Shown piece by piece: positions 33,812-44,986 of a DNA stretch of 64,000 nucleotides. Positions within the stretch are counted from its first letter, which is position 1, and each line of letters starts with the position of its first letter. The stretch comes from Apus apus (taxonomy: Eukaryota > Chordata > Aves > Apodiformes > Apodidae), in the NCBI RefSeq assembly GCF_020740795.1, contig NC_067301.1:4340001-4404000 (forward strand). Direction: 5' to 3'. Position numbers and translations under genes: made by a program. The notes under the pieces are model-generated. The model made no database searches. It saw only the letters and a list, made by a program, of their open reading frames with translations, and was not told the DNA's origin.

Positions 33812-36800
33812 GTTACTATTCTGTATTCTTTTAGTTTTGAGTTCTTAATCTTAAAGCTTGTTTCTTCCTTCCCTTTGTTCTTTTCTGGTTCTGACTCCTG
33901 TGAATTTTGCTTTAAATAGTATTTTTTTTCTTCATTCGGTTTTACATGAGGTTTTTAAAACTGTTTTTGCATTTTTAAACTTTTCTCGATACGATTTCAA
34001 GATCTGCCAAACTTTGTAGGTTTCTAGGTTCTCTTACAACATAAATAATTCCTGGGGTTCTGTATGGTTTCATAAAAATTTCAATGAATCATAGAACCTT
34101 TGAAGTATTTCCTCTCTCCTAACAGACCTGCAGATGACTCCTTTAGAAATATCAAGCAGTTTCTGTGAAATTTGAATTTCACATGAATTCTGGGGCCTAG
34201 AACACTGAATTGGGAAAGGTTGTCCTGGGAGAAGGAAGCTGTGTTGGAGAACATTGTGTGTGTTGTGTCCCAGGACCCCGACTCTGCGAGAGCTCTGCAT
34301 GCAATCTCAAGGAACAGTGTGCCTCTTTAGTGAGATATATGGCTTCATAATTAGTCCCTTGCATTTTTTTCATGAGTGCTAGCATCAGCGTTCTATGATG
34401 TGTTTCTCTGATTAACAGCTGCTTTGCAACTATTTCCTTGTGCCACCGATAATCGTATTTGTCAAGTTAGTCCTGGCAGAGCACTGATTTCTTACTAAAA
34501 TGCAGCATCTCTGTTTGAAGGGGTTTTCTTGTTCAGTGCAGTGCCAGGCTTTTAAGTCAGCCCTTGTTAAAACGTAAGTTGGCTTTAGCCTGATGCTTGT
34601 TAACAGGATTCTGGGTATCTCCTTTAGAGTAGGAGTGCAGAAACCTTTCACAGACAATTTAATCTTCTGAGGCTTGCAAACATACAGCCGTACACTGAGG
34701 GGGTGTTGCTGTAGGCTAATATATTGATCAGTTCCATTTGCCCTATAGCTTTGGCCTGCTGCTCTGGCTGAAATAGGTTGAGTGTTTGTTGATACTGCCA
34801 TATTATTATTTTTTAATACACTTGAAAAAAAATTAATTCCAACTTCTTTTACATACGTCATGTATATTGCCAGTGTTGATTGCTTCCGCACATGTAATGT
34901 AAACTGTCTGTGCATAGTTCATGGCCTGTGCCGCCTCTGCTTAATGAAAAGAAGTGTTGCATTTAAACAGATACAGATCCACTCAGAAAGACAAAATACC
35001 ATCCCTTGCAACGTATAATTCAGACCCAACCTTTACATCACAGGTCATCTCAAAGTCTCAGTCTATCAACAAATGCTGTTTAGTAATAACCTACAGAGGG
35101 TTCCAAGTATTAGGAAATCTATTAGAGCTCTTTTGGGCTGCACTCATTTTGGCTTTTGATTCTGTTTTCCATGTGGAACTCTGTTACCAACTCCTGTGGA
35201 ACTTTTACTGATGAAGATAATTTTCCTTTGCGTTTTTGTTAATTGACTGCGTAGGTTTTTTTGAGATGGTAGAAAGTGGACATTTGCCACAGTATTTTAA
35301 ATTTTGTGGTTTATTTTTCTAATGCTGGTAACTAATTGTGATAAAGTAGCTTAGATTGCTTCAATGGAAACCCTGCAGCGTTGAGCAGAATAAGAAATAA
35401 GGCTGGCTTTACCTTCTGCATTAACACAAAAGGGAGGGAAATTAGGAATGAGGGACCTTGGCTGTCACGTCAAAGTGCTGTGCTTTGGCTCAGAATTTCG
35501 TCAGCCTGCTGCACTCCCACAACATCTGCAATAAAGTTCCTTTCTCCGTTTTATATCTTTGACATTGAAGCAGGATATTTGGCCTGAATTTATGTAATTT
35601 GGCCAGACACAGATATAATCCCTGAATAGTTACATTCGTCTTCTAATTAGAAAATCAAACTGTAGGACAAGACCTGCTGCAAGATTCTACCCACCACCAG
35701 CCAGTCAGAAACATGTCTTTGTGTATCATATCACTGCAGGAGAAGTGGTGGTGGGATAGCAAGTTTCTGAAATTGACTTGCTTTTAAAAGCCAAGTACAC
35801 TGCCTTTTATTAAGATAAGTATGTACCTGACCCACTAGATAAAACCAGTTTGCTGGCCTGTGTGTGCTGGCAATTTAAGAATCAGAGTAGTGATACAATG
35901 CACATTATTTGGCAGTGTCCTAATACTATAAAAATTTGGAGAAGTGTTACAAATTATACAGAAATAGTATGGAACAATGTTACCAGCTGAGTCAGAGTGC
36001 TATTTGCTGCATGATTTTTTTGGCTATGCGCAGGGCTGCAAAATCTTCTCGTCTTCCTCCTCCTTTTTCTGTTGTTTAAATTATGGACTGCAGTTGTCCT
36101 TGTTTGTGCAAAGAAAATGATCCATAGAACATAGGAAAGGTCTTGTGTATGTTTGTTGAAAATATTGGCATTTTGACATGGCCAAAATTGCTTCATAAGT
36201 TGCACATGTATACAAGATGAATTATAAAAATGAAGAAGCTTCAGCTCAGCCTATAGGAGGAATGTTCAGAGGTAAATGCAAACAAATACGAGAAACGTGG
36301 AGATTATTGGGAGGAGGAATACATGTCCAGGATTCTTTTTTATGAAGTTTGTTATTGCTTGTAATTTTATTTTGTTTTAAGATTAAAAACTTTGTGAATA
36401 ATGGAGGAAGTGATGCAGGGAAGAGATAAAATAGAAGTTTATTTTGGAGTGAAATTTACTACTGAAATGTTTACATTTTTACAAGGCAAAAATAAGTTTT
36501 AATAAAGAGTTAGAATCAATAAAATGTTCACATGGTTGTGACTGAAATAGCACAATGAAAAATGCTGCTTATTTCTTCCAGGTTTTTTAGTGCTTAAAAT
36601 CTGATGATTAAATATGAGAGCTTGCAGAATTTCAGGTCTGCAGGCCTTTTGTGTCTGTGTCTCTGGCTCACTAAATGTGGGAGGGAGTGTTGAGGAGTTT
36701 CTGAAGAAACAAACAAGTAATTATTGTTAGAAGGAAAGTGGTTTTGATACGTTGCACGTATCTGTTGGTCTGCTCATTTGGGCATCTTTCTTATTCAGCA

Positions 36801-37069
36801 TATTATCTTAAGGTTATTAGTTTGGGTGCTTTATATTTCTGCATCTGGCATAGCAATATCAGCACAGTTTTAAATCTGTGATTTGCCTGTCACCTGCATT
36901 TCAGCTGGAGACAGATCAAGTGCACATAAATGAAATGGAAGTGTACTTTATGTGGGGTGTTTTGCTGTGGTATTTTATGGTTCAAAATTACTGAAGGTAA
37001 ACTTAAGGGAAAAATTGAAGGAAAATAAGAAAAGGAAAAGAATTAAAAATACCCCATTCATTTTATCCT

Positions 37070-37460
37070 CCCAACTTTGATGCGTGCTGGGACTTTGTCA
37101 AATTCCCGTTAAAATAAATATGTCAATTTCATCTGTCTTCCAAATTCATTTATCATGCTTTTTTAAAAGGTGTTTTCTGCTTTACCTGATGTTTAAATTG
37201 GATTCGCTCGTTTATGCTGTTCTTTGCTGTATCCCCCATGTTTTTCTTAAATGAATTAGTAATGACAGCGTACTCCATCATACCCTCTCTACAGCCACTT
37301 TAAGGGAAGCCTGGTGATCTAAACCTTTTAACCTATTAAAGATGATTTTCCCCAATTGAATCAGACCCACCACAGGTGTAATAACTAATCATTTAAACTA
37401 CACCTGCTATTATGTATTTTTAAGCCATTATGTGTGTTGGATAGATGATAATTCATGTTT
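37070..37460. promoter_or_regulatory. Candidate conserved non-coding block
   Basis: Unique sequence with many developmental-type motifs: AATTCCCGTTAAAATAAATA, GGATTCGCTCGTTTATGC, CACCACAGGTGTAATAACTA, ACTACACCTGCTA. No reading frame is kept across it. Assignment by composition only. Confidence 0.3.
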
Positions 37461-37850
37461 ATTGCATTGTCCAATGGATCCGTTTTGCCTACACTAGCCT
37501 GATTAATGTATTTAAAGAAATAAGAGATGCAATTTAAAAGAAAAAAAACATTGATGGAATGCACTGAGGAGTACATTGAAAGTGCCATTAAACCCATCAG
37601 AACTTTGCTCTCTGACCAGAAATGCATATTTGAAGGGTTTGATTCAAACACAGAGTGAAACTTGGTGATTTCAGTAGTGGTGCTGTTTTTTCCCCTGTCT
37701 TTTTCTGCTGTGAAAAGTTTTGAAAACCTTTTTAGAACTGGATTCCACAGACTGTATTTTAAGATAAACTCTTCAAGACTTACCTAACATAGGTCTAGCA
37801 TATACCACCATTTGAGGAGAAGGTTTATGCCACTCTCTGGGTCCAAAAAC

Positions 37851-37922
37851 CTCTTCTATGCATGCGCATGGTTATTTTTAGTTCTAGATGAAGGAAGGGA
37901 TCTCTTCCATGCATTCACATGG
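37851..37922. repeat. Imperfect direct duplication, 21 bp
   Basis: CTCTTCTATGCATGCGCATGG at 37851-37871 recurs as CTCTTCCATGCATTCACATGG at 37902-37922: 18 of 21 identical, starts 51 bp apart. Confidence 0.65.
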
Positions 37923-38761
37923 CTGTGTCCATCTTCCAAGTGCTGTTGACTTCAGGCACATTGTTCCCCCTGATGCCACAAGCAGAAGTCCTCATATAAA
38001 AGTACATTGAATTGACTGGTTTTCAGTGATGCAGCAACACGTAATAACATGTGTAATGGTATAGGAGAGCATGTGGAAATTTGCCTTACAGTGTGAAGAA
38101 AATATCAAATATCTTTCCTTGGCTCCAACTGGAAATGTAAAAAAAACTAGTGCTGTTGTTGGTGATGCCATTGAGTGTTACACTATACCTTACCCTTTGT
38201 TTGAATAAGTCCTTTGTTTTAAGTGCTATGCCACCTTAAAGAAGGATATAGAAGTCAGTCTTTAGACAAAAGTAATCTGTGATTTCTGCTGATATGGAAC
38301 ATAAATTTAACCACTCACATACCCATTTATGTCATGAAAAGTGACTTTTTTGATATTTTTGATATGTGATCCAAAACATGTGGCATTGCTTTGCTTTCAG
38401 TCATGACAAGCTGAGGTTTATTTATTGCTTTCAGTAAATTAGAATGATGGCAGAAAAGGCCTTACTCTCTTAGAATTTGCAGCAAGCTTTAAGTCACATA
38501 GAAAGGAAGCATTCTTACTGGTAAGCCTGCTCTCATAGATCACATGCATTGTCTCAAGGTTGCCGTCAACTATAGGAGCCAGCTTAGGTAAGATGATCAT
38601 AATATAAATGACAGAAAGCCCTAAGAATCTAAATCGAGTCTTGGGTACAGGTTGAGCTGCTCCAGAAGTAATTCAACAAGGAACTTCTAGGTTGAAATTC
38701 TGTAATTGTGCTGTGTAGAGTTGAGCCACAAACTCTGATGCTCTTTGAACTATTTCTGAAA

Positions 38762-38807
38762 GTTGGATTGTTGTCAGCTCCAGAGTTGGATTGGTGTCAG
38801 CTCCAGA
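38762..38807. repeat. 23-bp tandem duplication
   Basis: Two adjacent 23-bp units (38762-38784 and 38785-38807) start GTTGGATTG and end GTCAGCTCCAGA, differing at one base. The near identity implies a recent duplication, 130 bp before PEX14 exon 3. Confidence 0.9.
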
Positions 38808-38936
38808 CCATCTCCATGTGTTGACTGCAATGCCTTACTTTGCAGTGCAGAATGCATAATGTAAAATAGGAATTTGACCACTCTTAACTTGGATCTTTTC
38901 TCTCTTCTATTTCTCCAATCCTCCTACCCTCGTCAG

Positions 38937-39021
38937 ATTGTGACAGCAGTGAAGTTTTTGCAGAATCCACGAGTCCGCCAAAGCCCCGTTGCAACCAGAA
39001 GAGCATTTCTGAAGAAGAAAG
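38937..39021 (+). CDS. PEX14: PEX14 coding exon 3 (PEX5/PEX19-binding domain)
   Basis: 85 nt between CTCGTCAG and G|GTATGG encode [20 protein letters not shown] followed by RRAFLKKK, residues 29-56 plus one base. This is the heart of the Pex14 N-terminal domain, a small three-helix fold. Phe35 and Phe52, which in human PEX14 form the pockets holding the WxxxF/Y motifs of PEX5 and the PEX19 helix, fall at exactly the same residue numbers here, as does Lys56. The intron after it is phase 1. Confidence 0.97.
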
Positions 39022-39648
39022 GTATGGACTTCTAAGTTTGTGGTATTAGTGATTATGAGGGAGCTTGGGTTAGTGTAAAGCCAAAGTGTATTGCTGTGGA
39101 AAATTAGATGTTAAAGGGCAAAGCAAGTAATGTGTCTCAAAAAAAGATTTGACATTTGTAAGAAATACCGTTCTCTTTTCTTCCAAACTGACTAGAGAAA
39201 TATTGGTACCAGATGTGGAATTGTAGAATACAGAAGACACACTGGAAGTTTTTGGGTTAACTACTATCAGATCTTTCCTGAAATGAGAACAGCGTAGAGT
39301 TGAGGACTAGATGGTCAGTTGTAACCTTAGTGACATTGGCTTTAGAATGACCGGCTTCTAGGTGAAAAGGTCAAATATTTCCAAAGAGAGCCAGAGACAG
39401 GAATGAAGGGCGAAGGACTTGGTGAAAGTAAACAAGGTCAGGTTAAGGTCAAGATTGGGGTTGACCTGACTTTCAGGCTGAAATGGTATACTATTGACTG
39501 AGTTTAGCCCTTTTCTATAGCAGGAGTAGAATAGATCCTGACAAATCCTATATTGTCTTAGACAGATGGAACATACTTCGGCCATTACCTACTGAGAATT
39601 TCTTTTAACTTTCTGACTCACAGTGGAACTATCTAACTATCTTTCGTT

Positions 39649-39683
39649 CTTTTTTTTTTCTTCTTCTTCTTTTTTCTTTTTAA
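39649..39683. repeat. Polypyrimidine tract (T-rich with TTC units)
   Basis: A T-run followed by TTCTTCTTCTT and TTTTTTCTTTTTAAAG. It is simple sequence and the AG at its end mimics a splice acceptor. Confidence 0.7.
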
Positions 39684-40289
39684 AGTTCTTAGTCCACAAC
39701 TTTCAGGGCATTTCAGGTGAAGTCCACTCCATATTATGCTTCCCTCCTCGTACCTTATTCCTTAGATCCTTACTGCAGGATGTAAATAGTAAGGACAGTC
39801 TTACCTTGAGTTATTACATGCACTATGAGGCACTTTAAGCAGTTGGAATTATACTGAAAACATGAATTCTAGACTTCAGAGGGGAGTGACCCACTTATAC
39901 ATTGAAGTAATAAATACTTCTGGGTACATCAAATTCTAGCACTAAGTGTCTTGAATTTTGAAAAGTAGGGAAGCCTATAAAGTATATACCATTCTGTTTG
40001 AGGTTATGAACTGTTTATTGAGATGCCTGGGACCTGATGTCATGAAATGGAGAGATGAAGTAAATGCCCCATGTTGCTCATCTTGAATAGCAAAGGACCT
40101 AGAAAGGAATGGCAGTCTTGTCTGTTAGCAGTGATGTCATGACCAGTAGTTCATGGGCACATCATTTTGAGTGGGGTGCTCTATCTGCTTGTCCTAGTGC
40201 TAGTTAGAGAGCATTCCAATCACACAGATCAGGATGGCATTAAAATTTGGAGCCTGTTGACTGCTGTGCTCCATGAGTTTTTCCCTGAA

Positions 40290-40520
40290 ATATGTGGACC
40301 TATGGGGAGTAATTAATCATAAAAGCTTGGGGATTTCAACTCTATCATCGAAGCAATGAAGCAAGGGAAAGCTGAGCCTAAAAGCTGTGCTGATTACCCG
40401 GGGTAACCTGATACAAAATCTATTGTTGCCGAGAGATCCTTAGCCCCCAGTATATCGTGCAATATTATAACTGCCTGATCTTCTTCTGTGCTGACAATGA
40501 CCAGTTATCCCTCATTTTCT
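40290..40520. promoter_or_regulatory. Candidate conserved non-coding block
   Basis: Contains GAGTAATTAATCATAAAAGC, GATTACCCGGGGTAACCTG (with the 12-bp palindrome TTACCCGGGGTAA-like core), TTGTTGCCGAGAGATCC and TATCGTGCAATATTATAACT. Non-repetitive and non-coding in appearance. Confidence 0.3.
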
Positions 40521-42288
40521 CTCTCAACACAGCTGGGTTAGAATTTCATTTGCAGAAGGTATTTAGAGCAATTTAGAGACAAATGTCTCTGGTGTTTGCT
40601 CTGCACTTCCCCACCGCAGGCTTCGCTGAACAGTTTTTAGTATCAGGAGCTCCATCTAATCTGTTTAATTTTAATAAATCCCTGACTGGGAAAAGAGGAA
40701 GGATGGGGAGATGGAGGCACAGAGAAACTGTGGCCCAACTAATACTTCTTATGAATTACTTGGCTAATAATTACTAAAGAGCAGAAATGGTTTGGTAGAG
40801 CTGTTTGTTTGTTCCTGTTTGCTAATTAGCCATTCTTCCCTTTATGCTCATTGTTTGTTTGAAAACTGAACAGCAGGAGATAGGCAGTAGTGCCTGTACC
40901 TGACAGTCACCGGAAATTTGTCCATATGGAGTCTGACCACTGAGCTCACAACATGGCCTCTGTTCAGTGCTCGAGAGGAGAAGGTACATGCTGTCATGGT
41001 ACCTGTGTGCTCTAGCAGATGGAGGCAATTATTCTTGAAACATAGATGTTGTCGCTAATGTAGTCCTGAGTAAATGAGGGATTACATGGTTTGGTAGGCT
41101 GTTCCTCCTGGTCTGTGATAGGCAGTCATTGTCATTCCAATTGTAATGTTTATCCCCATTTTACAGGTCGGCTGTCTGCTAGCGAAGTCCTCACTGCCAG
41201 TCCAAAAAGCATTTTCTGTAGAGAAACCATTTCAGTTACAAGAGTCTTTTTAAAAAATTATCTTTGTAGGAAACAATATAGAGGTACCTTTCTATTCACA
41301 CTCACTCTGATCCACGTTTCTTTAAGCAAAAATTGCAGTAGAAGATCTTTTTATGCACCACAGCAATAGTTTGGTGGAGGGGAATTTTTGTATCTATAGA
41401 TAATTGTACACCATGTACAAACTTGTCTTTTGTCATTACTTCTGTGCAACCGTGCAGGAGAGGTCTGGTTACAAACTCCTGAAGTAGAGAGGATGGTGCT
41501 GGATCACCTTGAGTCTGTGAATGTTGAGGGAAAATTGCCAGGAGCCCTAACCCTAGCAGGAGCCTTCCACTGCCCCAGCTACAGCCTACGTAGGGATAGG
41601 ATTGAAGCATTAGCTGTGGGTGAGCTTTCAGGTCCTGCAACCCTGACTTTGCCTCAGAAATGTCACTTCTGAGACTTGCAGAGAGGATTCTGTCTTGAAT
41701 AATAATTTTTTTCTTTCTTTTTTTTATAAGTGTGTCCTTCCTAAAAGAGGCAAATCATCAATTTTTATTACTTTTAATATGAATTAATATTCAACATAGG
41801 AACTGGGGTTTGTTTAATGCATTTCAGTGCAATGAGAAATGAAAGTTTCTTCAGGACCCTCAGCTGGGCTGGGTTTGGTTTCTCGTGAAACAGTAGTTGC
41901 AGAGGCTGCAAGTGTGCTTTCCTGGTTACTTGCAGGTCAGGGGTCTGCTGAACTGCTCTCTCTGGAGCATGGGATGATTGTGTTGATGACAGCTGGGAGA
42001 GTGAGGGTGTCCTGGATTTCTAAAAGGTCTTTGAAAAGTTGGATGAGATTTCTCTGTTGTCTTAAGCACTTTTATACTCCCAAATACGGAGGCATTAATG
42101 AGAAACATGAAGTTATTAGAATCATTTATCATTTTCTTTGAAGCTTACACTGGCATTTTGTGTAATTTATGACATTTCCTCCTTTTTATCATGAACTTCT
42201 TCAGATGAAGGGAAAAACAGCTGTTTCCCCTCAGAGTATCTGAAAGAAAAGAAAGGAAAAAAAGATGCTGTTTGTTTTTTGTCCAACT

Positions 42289-42324
42289 CGCTGATTCTGC
42301 TGATGACATGCCACAGAATCAGCG
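42289..42324. repeat. Perfect 11-bp-stem hairpin
   Basis: CGCTGATTCTG at 42289-42299 is the exact reverse complement of CAGAATCAGCG at 42314-42324, with a 14-nt loop. It is too short for a microRNA precursor. The following GGAGTAATTAGGCAGCATG adds homeodomain-type sequence. Confidence 0.8.
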
Positions 42325-42604
42325 GCGCCTTGGGAGTAATTAGGCAGCATGTGGGGTTTAAACCCTTGTGGAAATGTGTCTGTCATCTAAGTGTTCTGCC
42401 TCAGATGTCCTGTACTGCTCAGTTACCCATCCAGTAACTCATGTGGCTTGTTAATTTTGTGTACTCTGAATCTGTAACTTCTGGCAAGATAGAGAAAGGG
42501 GGTGGAAGTGCACTATGGATGTGCAGCTCTGTTTTGCAGGGTGCTAATCTTTTGGGGTGAGGTTACAGACTCACTGCGTAGTCTAGAATGAAAATATTTT
42601 TTCT

Positions 42605-42720
42605 CTGTTGCTTGTTCTCTTCATTGGTAAACTGAGTACAGTAATGCCTTCCCAGAGTGGGACTGTGGGAACAGACAAAACATAGGAGGAGCTCAGAAAT
42701 TACAGTGGCAGGAGAACAGA
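42605..42720 (-). repeat. Possible MIR-like relic
   Basis: TCTTCATTGGTAAACTGAGT, then ACAGTAATGCCTTCCCAGAG vaguely follows antisense MIR (CCTCATCTGTAAAATGGGGA, then AATAGTACCTACCTCA). Weak. Confidence 0.3.
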
Positions 42721-43484
42721 AATGTATTAGGGCAAATAACTGTATAATTGTTGTGTTATATTGGGAAAATGTTCACTTGGAGGTTGAATAGTTTTCAGAA
42801 GGTAAGCTGCCCGGATTGGTCTTTTGTATATATGTGCAACATAATGGGCTGCAGGCTTCCAAGAGCAGTCACCCTCTTGCTTGGTGAGATGACTTGGAGG
42901 TTGTTGGAAGCGTTGGCCGTTTAGGTGTTCCGTTTACTAGTCCATTTCATTATTTGGTAGGAACTGTGTTAATACACAAGGTTTCCCTGGAGGTCCTGTA
43001 TATTTTTTTGCAGTGCCTCAGAGTTCCAGAAAATTTTGCCAGTGTCAATATGCCAGTCTGTGGCGATTTCTGAAGAGATTAATAAATAATTTAATTGTAC
43101 ATGCCCTTTCCCAATCAGAACTCAAAGACACTTGGTTCCCTGGAAACCAGCCCTGTGAGCCCCAGAATGTCCAGTAGAAAATTGTCTTAATCTTCCTTTT
43201 TCTGTAGTCTGCATTCTTTGAAGCTGAACCCCTGTCTTCCCTTCTTTACCAAAGAAACCTGTCATGAGCCAACTGTTTCCCACAGAACCCAAGTGGATCA
43301 CCTTAAGGGCCTGAGAGAATGGGGCACAGCCCACTGCTGGAGGGCTTTAAGGGAAGCAAATTCTTCAGCAGATTTCAGTTTAACCCTCTTTTATTACTTT
43401 TATTTTTTATAATTTAAGTCCATTTCATGAGGCAGTTTGCATGTCCTTGAATGGAATCTCGTTACCATGAAAGCTTTTTTAGCA

Positions 43485-43700
43485 TTGATTTCATAACAGT
43501 CTTAATTTAATAGCGCCGTCATTATGGAGAGGCCCTGAGAGTGAGGCCCTAGCTTTCCAGGTCACTGACCTTTTAATTACAAACCTTGTTCTGATGGCCA
43601 GGTTATCGACTGGGCAGCTCCCAACTCCTGCCCCCAGCATGAAGATGAAAATAACTGCCTTTCCTCCCCCACTTCCAGAAAAGGGAGGAAAAGAAAAGTA
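43485..43700. promoter_or_regulatory. Candidate conserved non-coding block
   Basis: Includes TTAATAGCGCCGTCATTATG, a nuclear-receptor-like AGGTCACTGACCT inverted pair (43559-43571), TTTTAATTACAAACC and GGTTATCGACTGGG. The AGGTCA/TGACCT pair is separated by one base shared context and is seen directly; function is inference. Confidence 0.35.
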
Positions 43701-44899
43701 ACCTCTTGTGTTCCCAAAATTAATTTTCTCTTTCAGCTTCACTTTCTAATTAATTCTTTTAACATGTCTCAGTGAAGCTCAAACAGTTTTTACAAAGCTT
43801 TTCCTTGAGAAGAAAATAGAAGGCAGGCCAACAGAGTCCTGTGACTATTCATACAAAAAAAAATTGTTAGTAGCCGGTGCTGTCAAAATACCTATTTGTG
43901 CCAAACTGCTATGGCCCCTCCAAACTTTATGCTTTTCTAAAAATTACTGTGTTTGATACAAGAATGTGTGATTAGGCAGTAAATGTAGACTATTCAAGGA
44001 ATGCTACAGATAGCTTGTCCTTCTCTTCTAACATGCTGATAGAATACGAAAAGAGATGGTGAAGAAAAGGAATGGAGACTTATCTTCACTGCACAACTGA
44101 TTGTGTGAGTGCTTGTCCTGTTTTGTCCTTGCAGATGAGGTAACTTGTTCTCTAGCTGTCTAGTAAGTGTTTTGTGCCAGTGCTTCTGCAGACCTCACTT
44201 GCAAAGCTGTACGTGAGACCTGGAATTCAAATATCAGTAACAAAACTTTATTGCAAGAGTACAATTAGTGTATGAAGCATCTAGAACAAATTAACACACA
44301 ATGAGAGAAAGTTCACTAGCATAGGTAGAACCAGGGAGCATGTGCTTTCTGGTTATTAAACAGGTGTTCCAGTAGCATAGAGTAAGTCTCACAGCTTGTG
44401 TAAACTTACAGAAATGACTGTTCAGTTTAAACAGAAGTCAGTGCATTATACGTTTTCATAATGCTTTTCACTTGAGAATCTTAGAGCCTGTTGTACACAT
44501 GAATCATTGAAACTTTGCAGCCATTTGCATGTAGTGTTTGATGGTGTGTACAGGCTTAGCTAGATCTCAAAGCTTCCACTTCTGAGGTGGAGGACCACAG
44601 CTGCTTAGCTTCACTACGTGGTTTTTAGGAGAGGAAATGAAGAATACTTTATCTAAGTGATCTTGCAGAGGGAGCTTTAGGGATAGAGAATGTAATTACT
44701 GGGTAAAAAATTTACTAAGATTCTTGAAAAGCACTATGGGATATTTAATTACTAAAGATGCTTAGGCCTCTGTTTATGACTCTGAAAGACAGCTAGTGTG
44801 CCTTAAGATGTTTTGCTTAGGTTAAAGAAAAATATGTCCTGCACCTTTTCATGCTACTAGGTTTTTCTTTAGGTGTCTCCCATCCAAGCTTTGGGTCAA

Positions 44900-44986
44900 C
44901 ACAACCCTGCACAAATGGTGTTAGGTGATAGGACTTAGTGATCTCAGCGGTCTTTTTCAGCCCCAGTACTTCTGTGATTCTGTGTG
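44900..44986 (+). mobile_element. CR1 LINE 3' end fragment
   Basis: GGACTTAGTGATCTCAGCGG, then TCTTTTTCAGCCCCAGTACT, then TCTGTGATTCTGTG matches the sense-strand 3' end of CR1 (GATCTTAGAGGTCTTTTCCA, then ATGATTCTATG), including a terminal ATTCTGTG-type repeat. It is 5' truncated, as most CR1 copies are. Confidence 0.85.

Larger units (their letters stand above)
9346..38936 (+). other. PEX14: PEX14 intron 2
   Basis: A 29.6-kb phase 0 intron. It holds MIR-like relics (13110-13215, 15320-15385, 30200-30275), one old CR1 piece (17230-17485), the 44-bp-period repeat (20237-20430), a 22-bp palindrome (20745-20766), a 20-nt A-run (32539-32558), an isolated CpG-dense patch (33436-33590), short duplications near 37851 and 38762, and candidate conserved blocks listed separately. 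The remaining stretches (9346-13100, 21000-26000, 26300-30200, 30300-32500, 34000-37000) look like unique AT-rich intron with nothing else I can support. No nested gene was recognised on either strand. Confidence 0.88.

Noticed and set aside
34430..34915. 161-codon minus-strand open frame
   Set aside because: No domain or family recognised and no splice or promoter context. About one frame of this length is expected by chance among the ATG starts in 64 kb.
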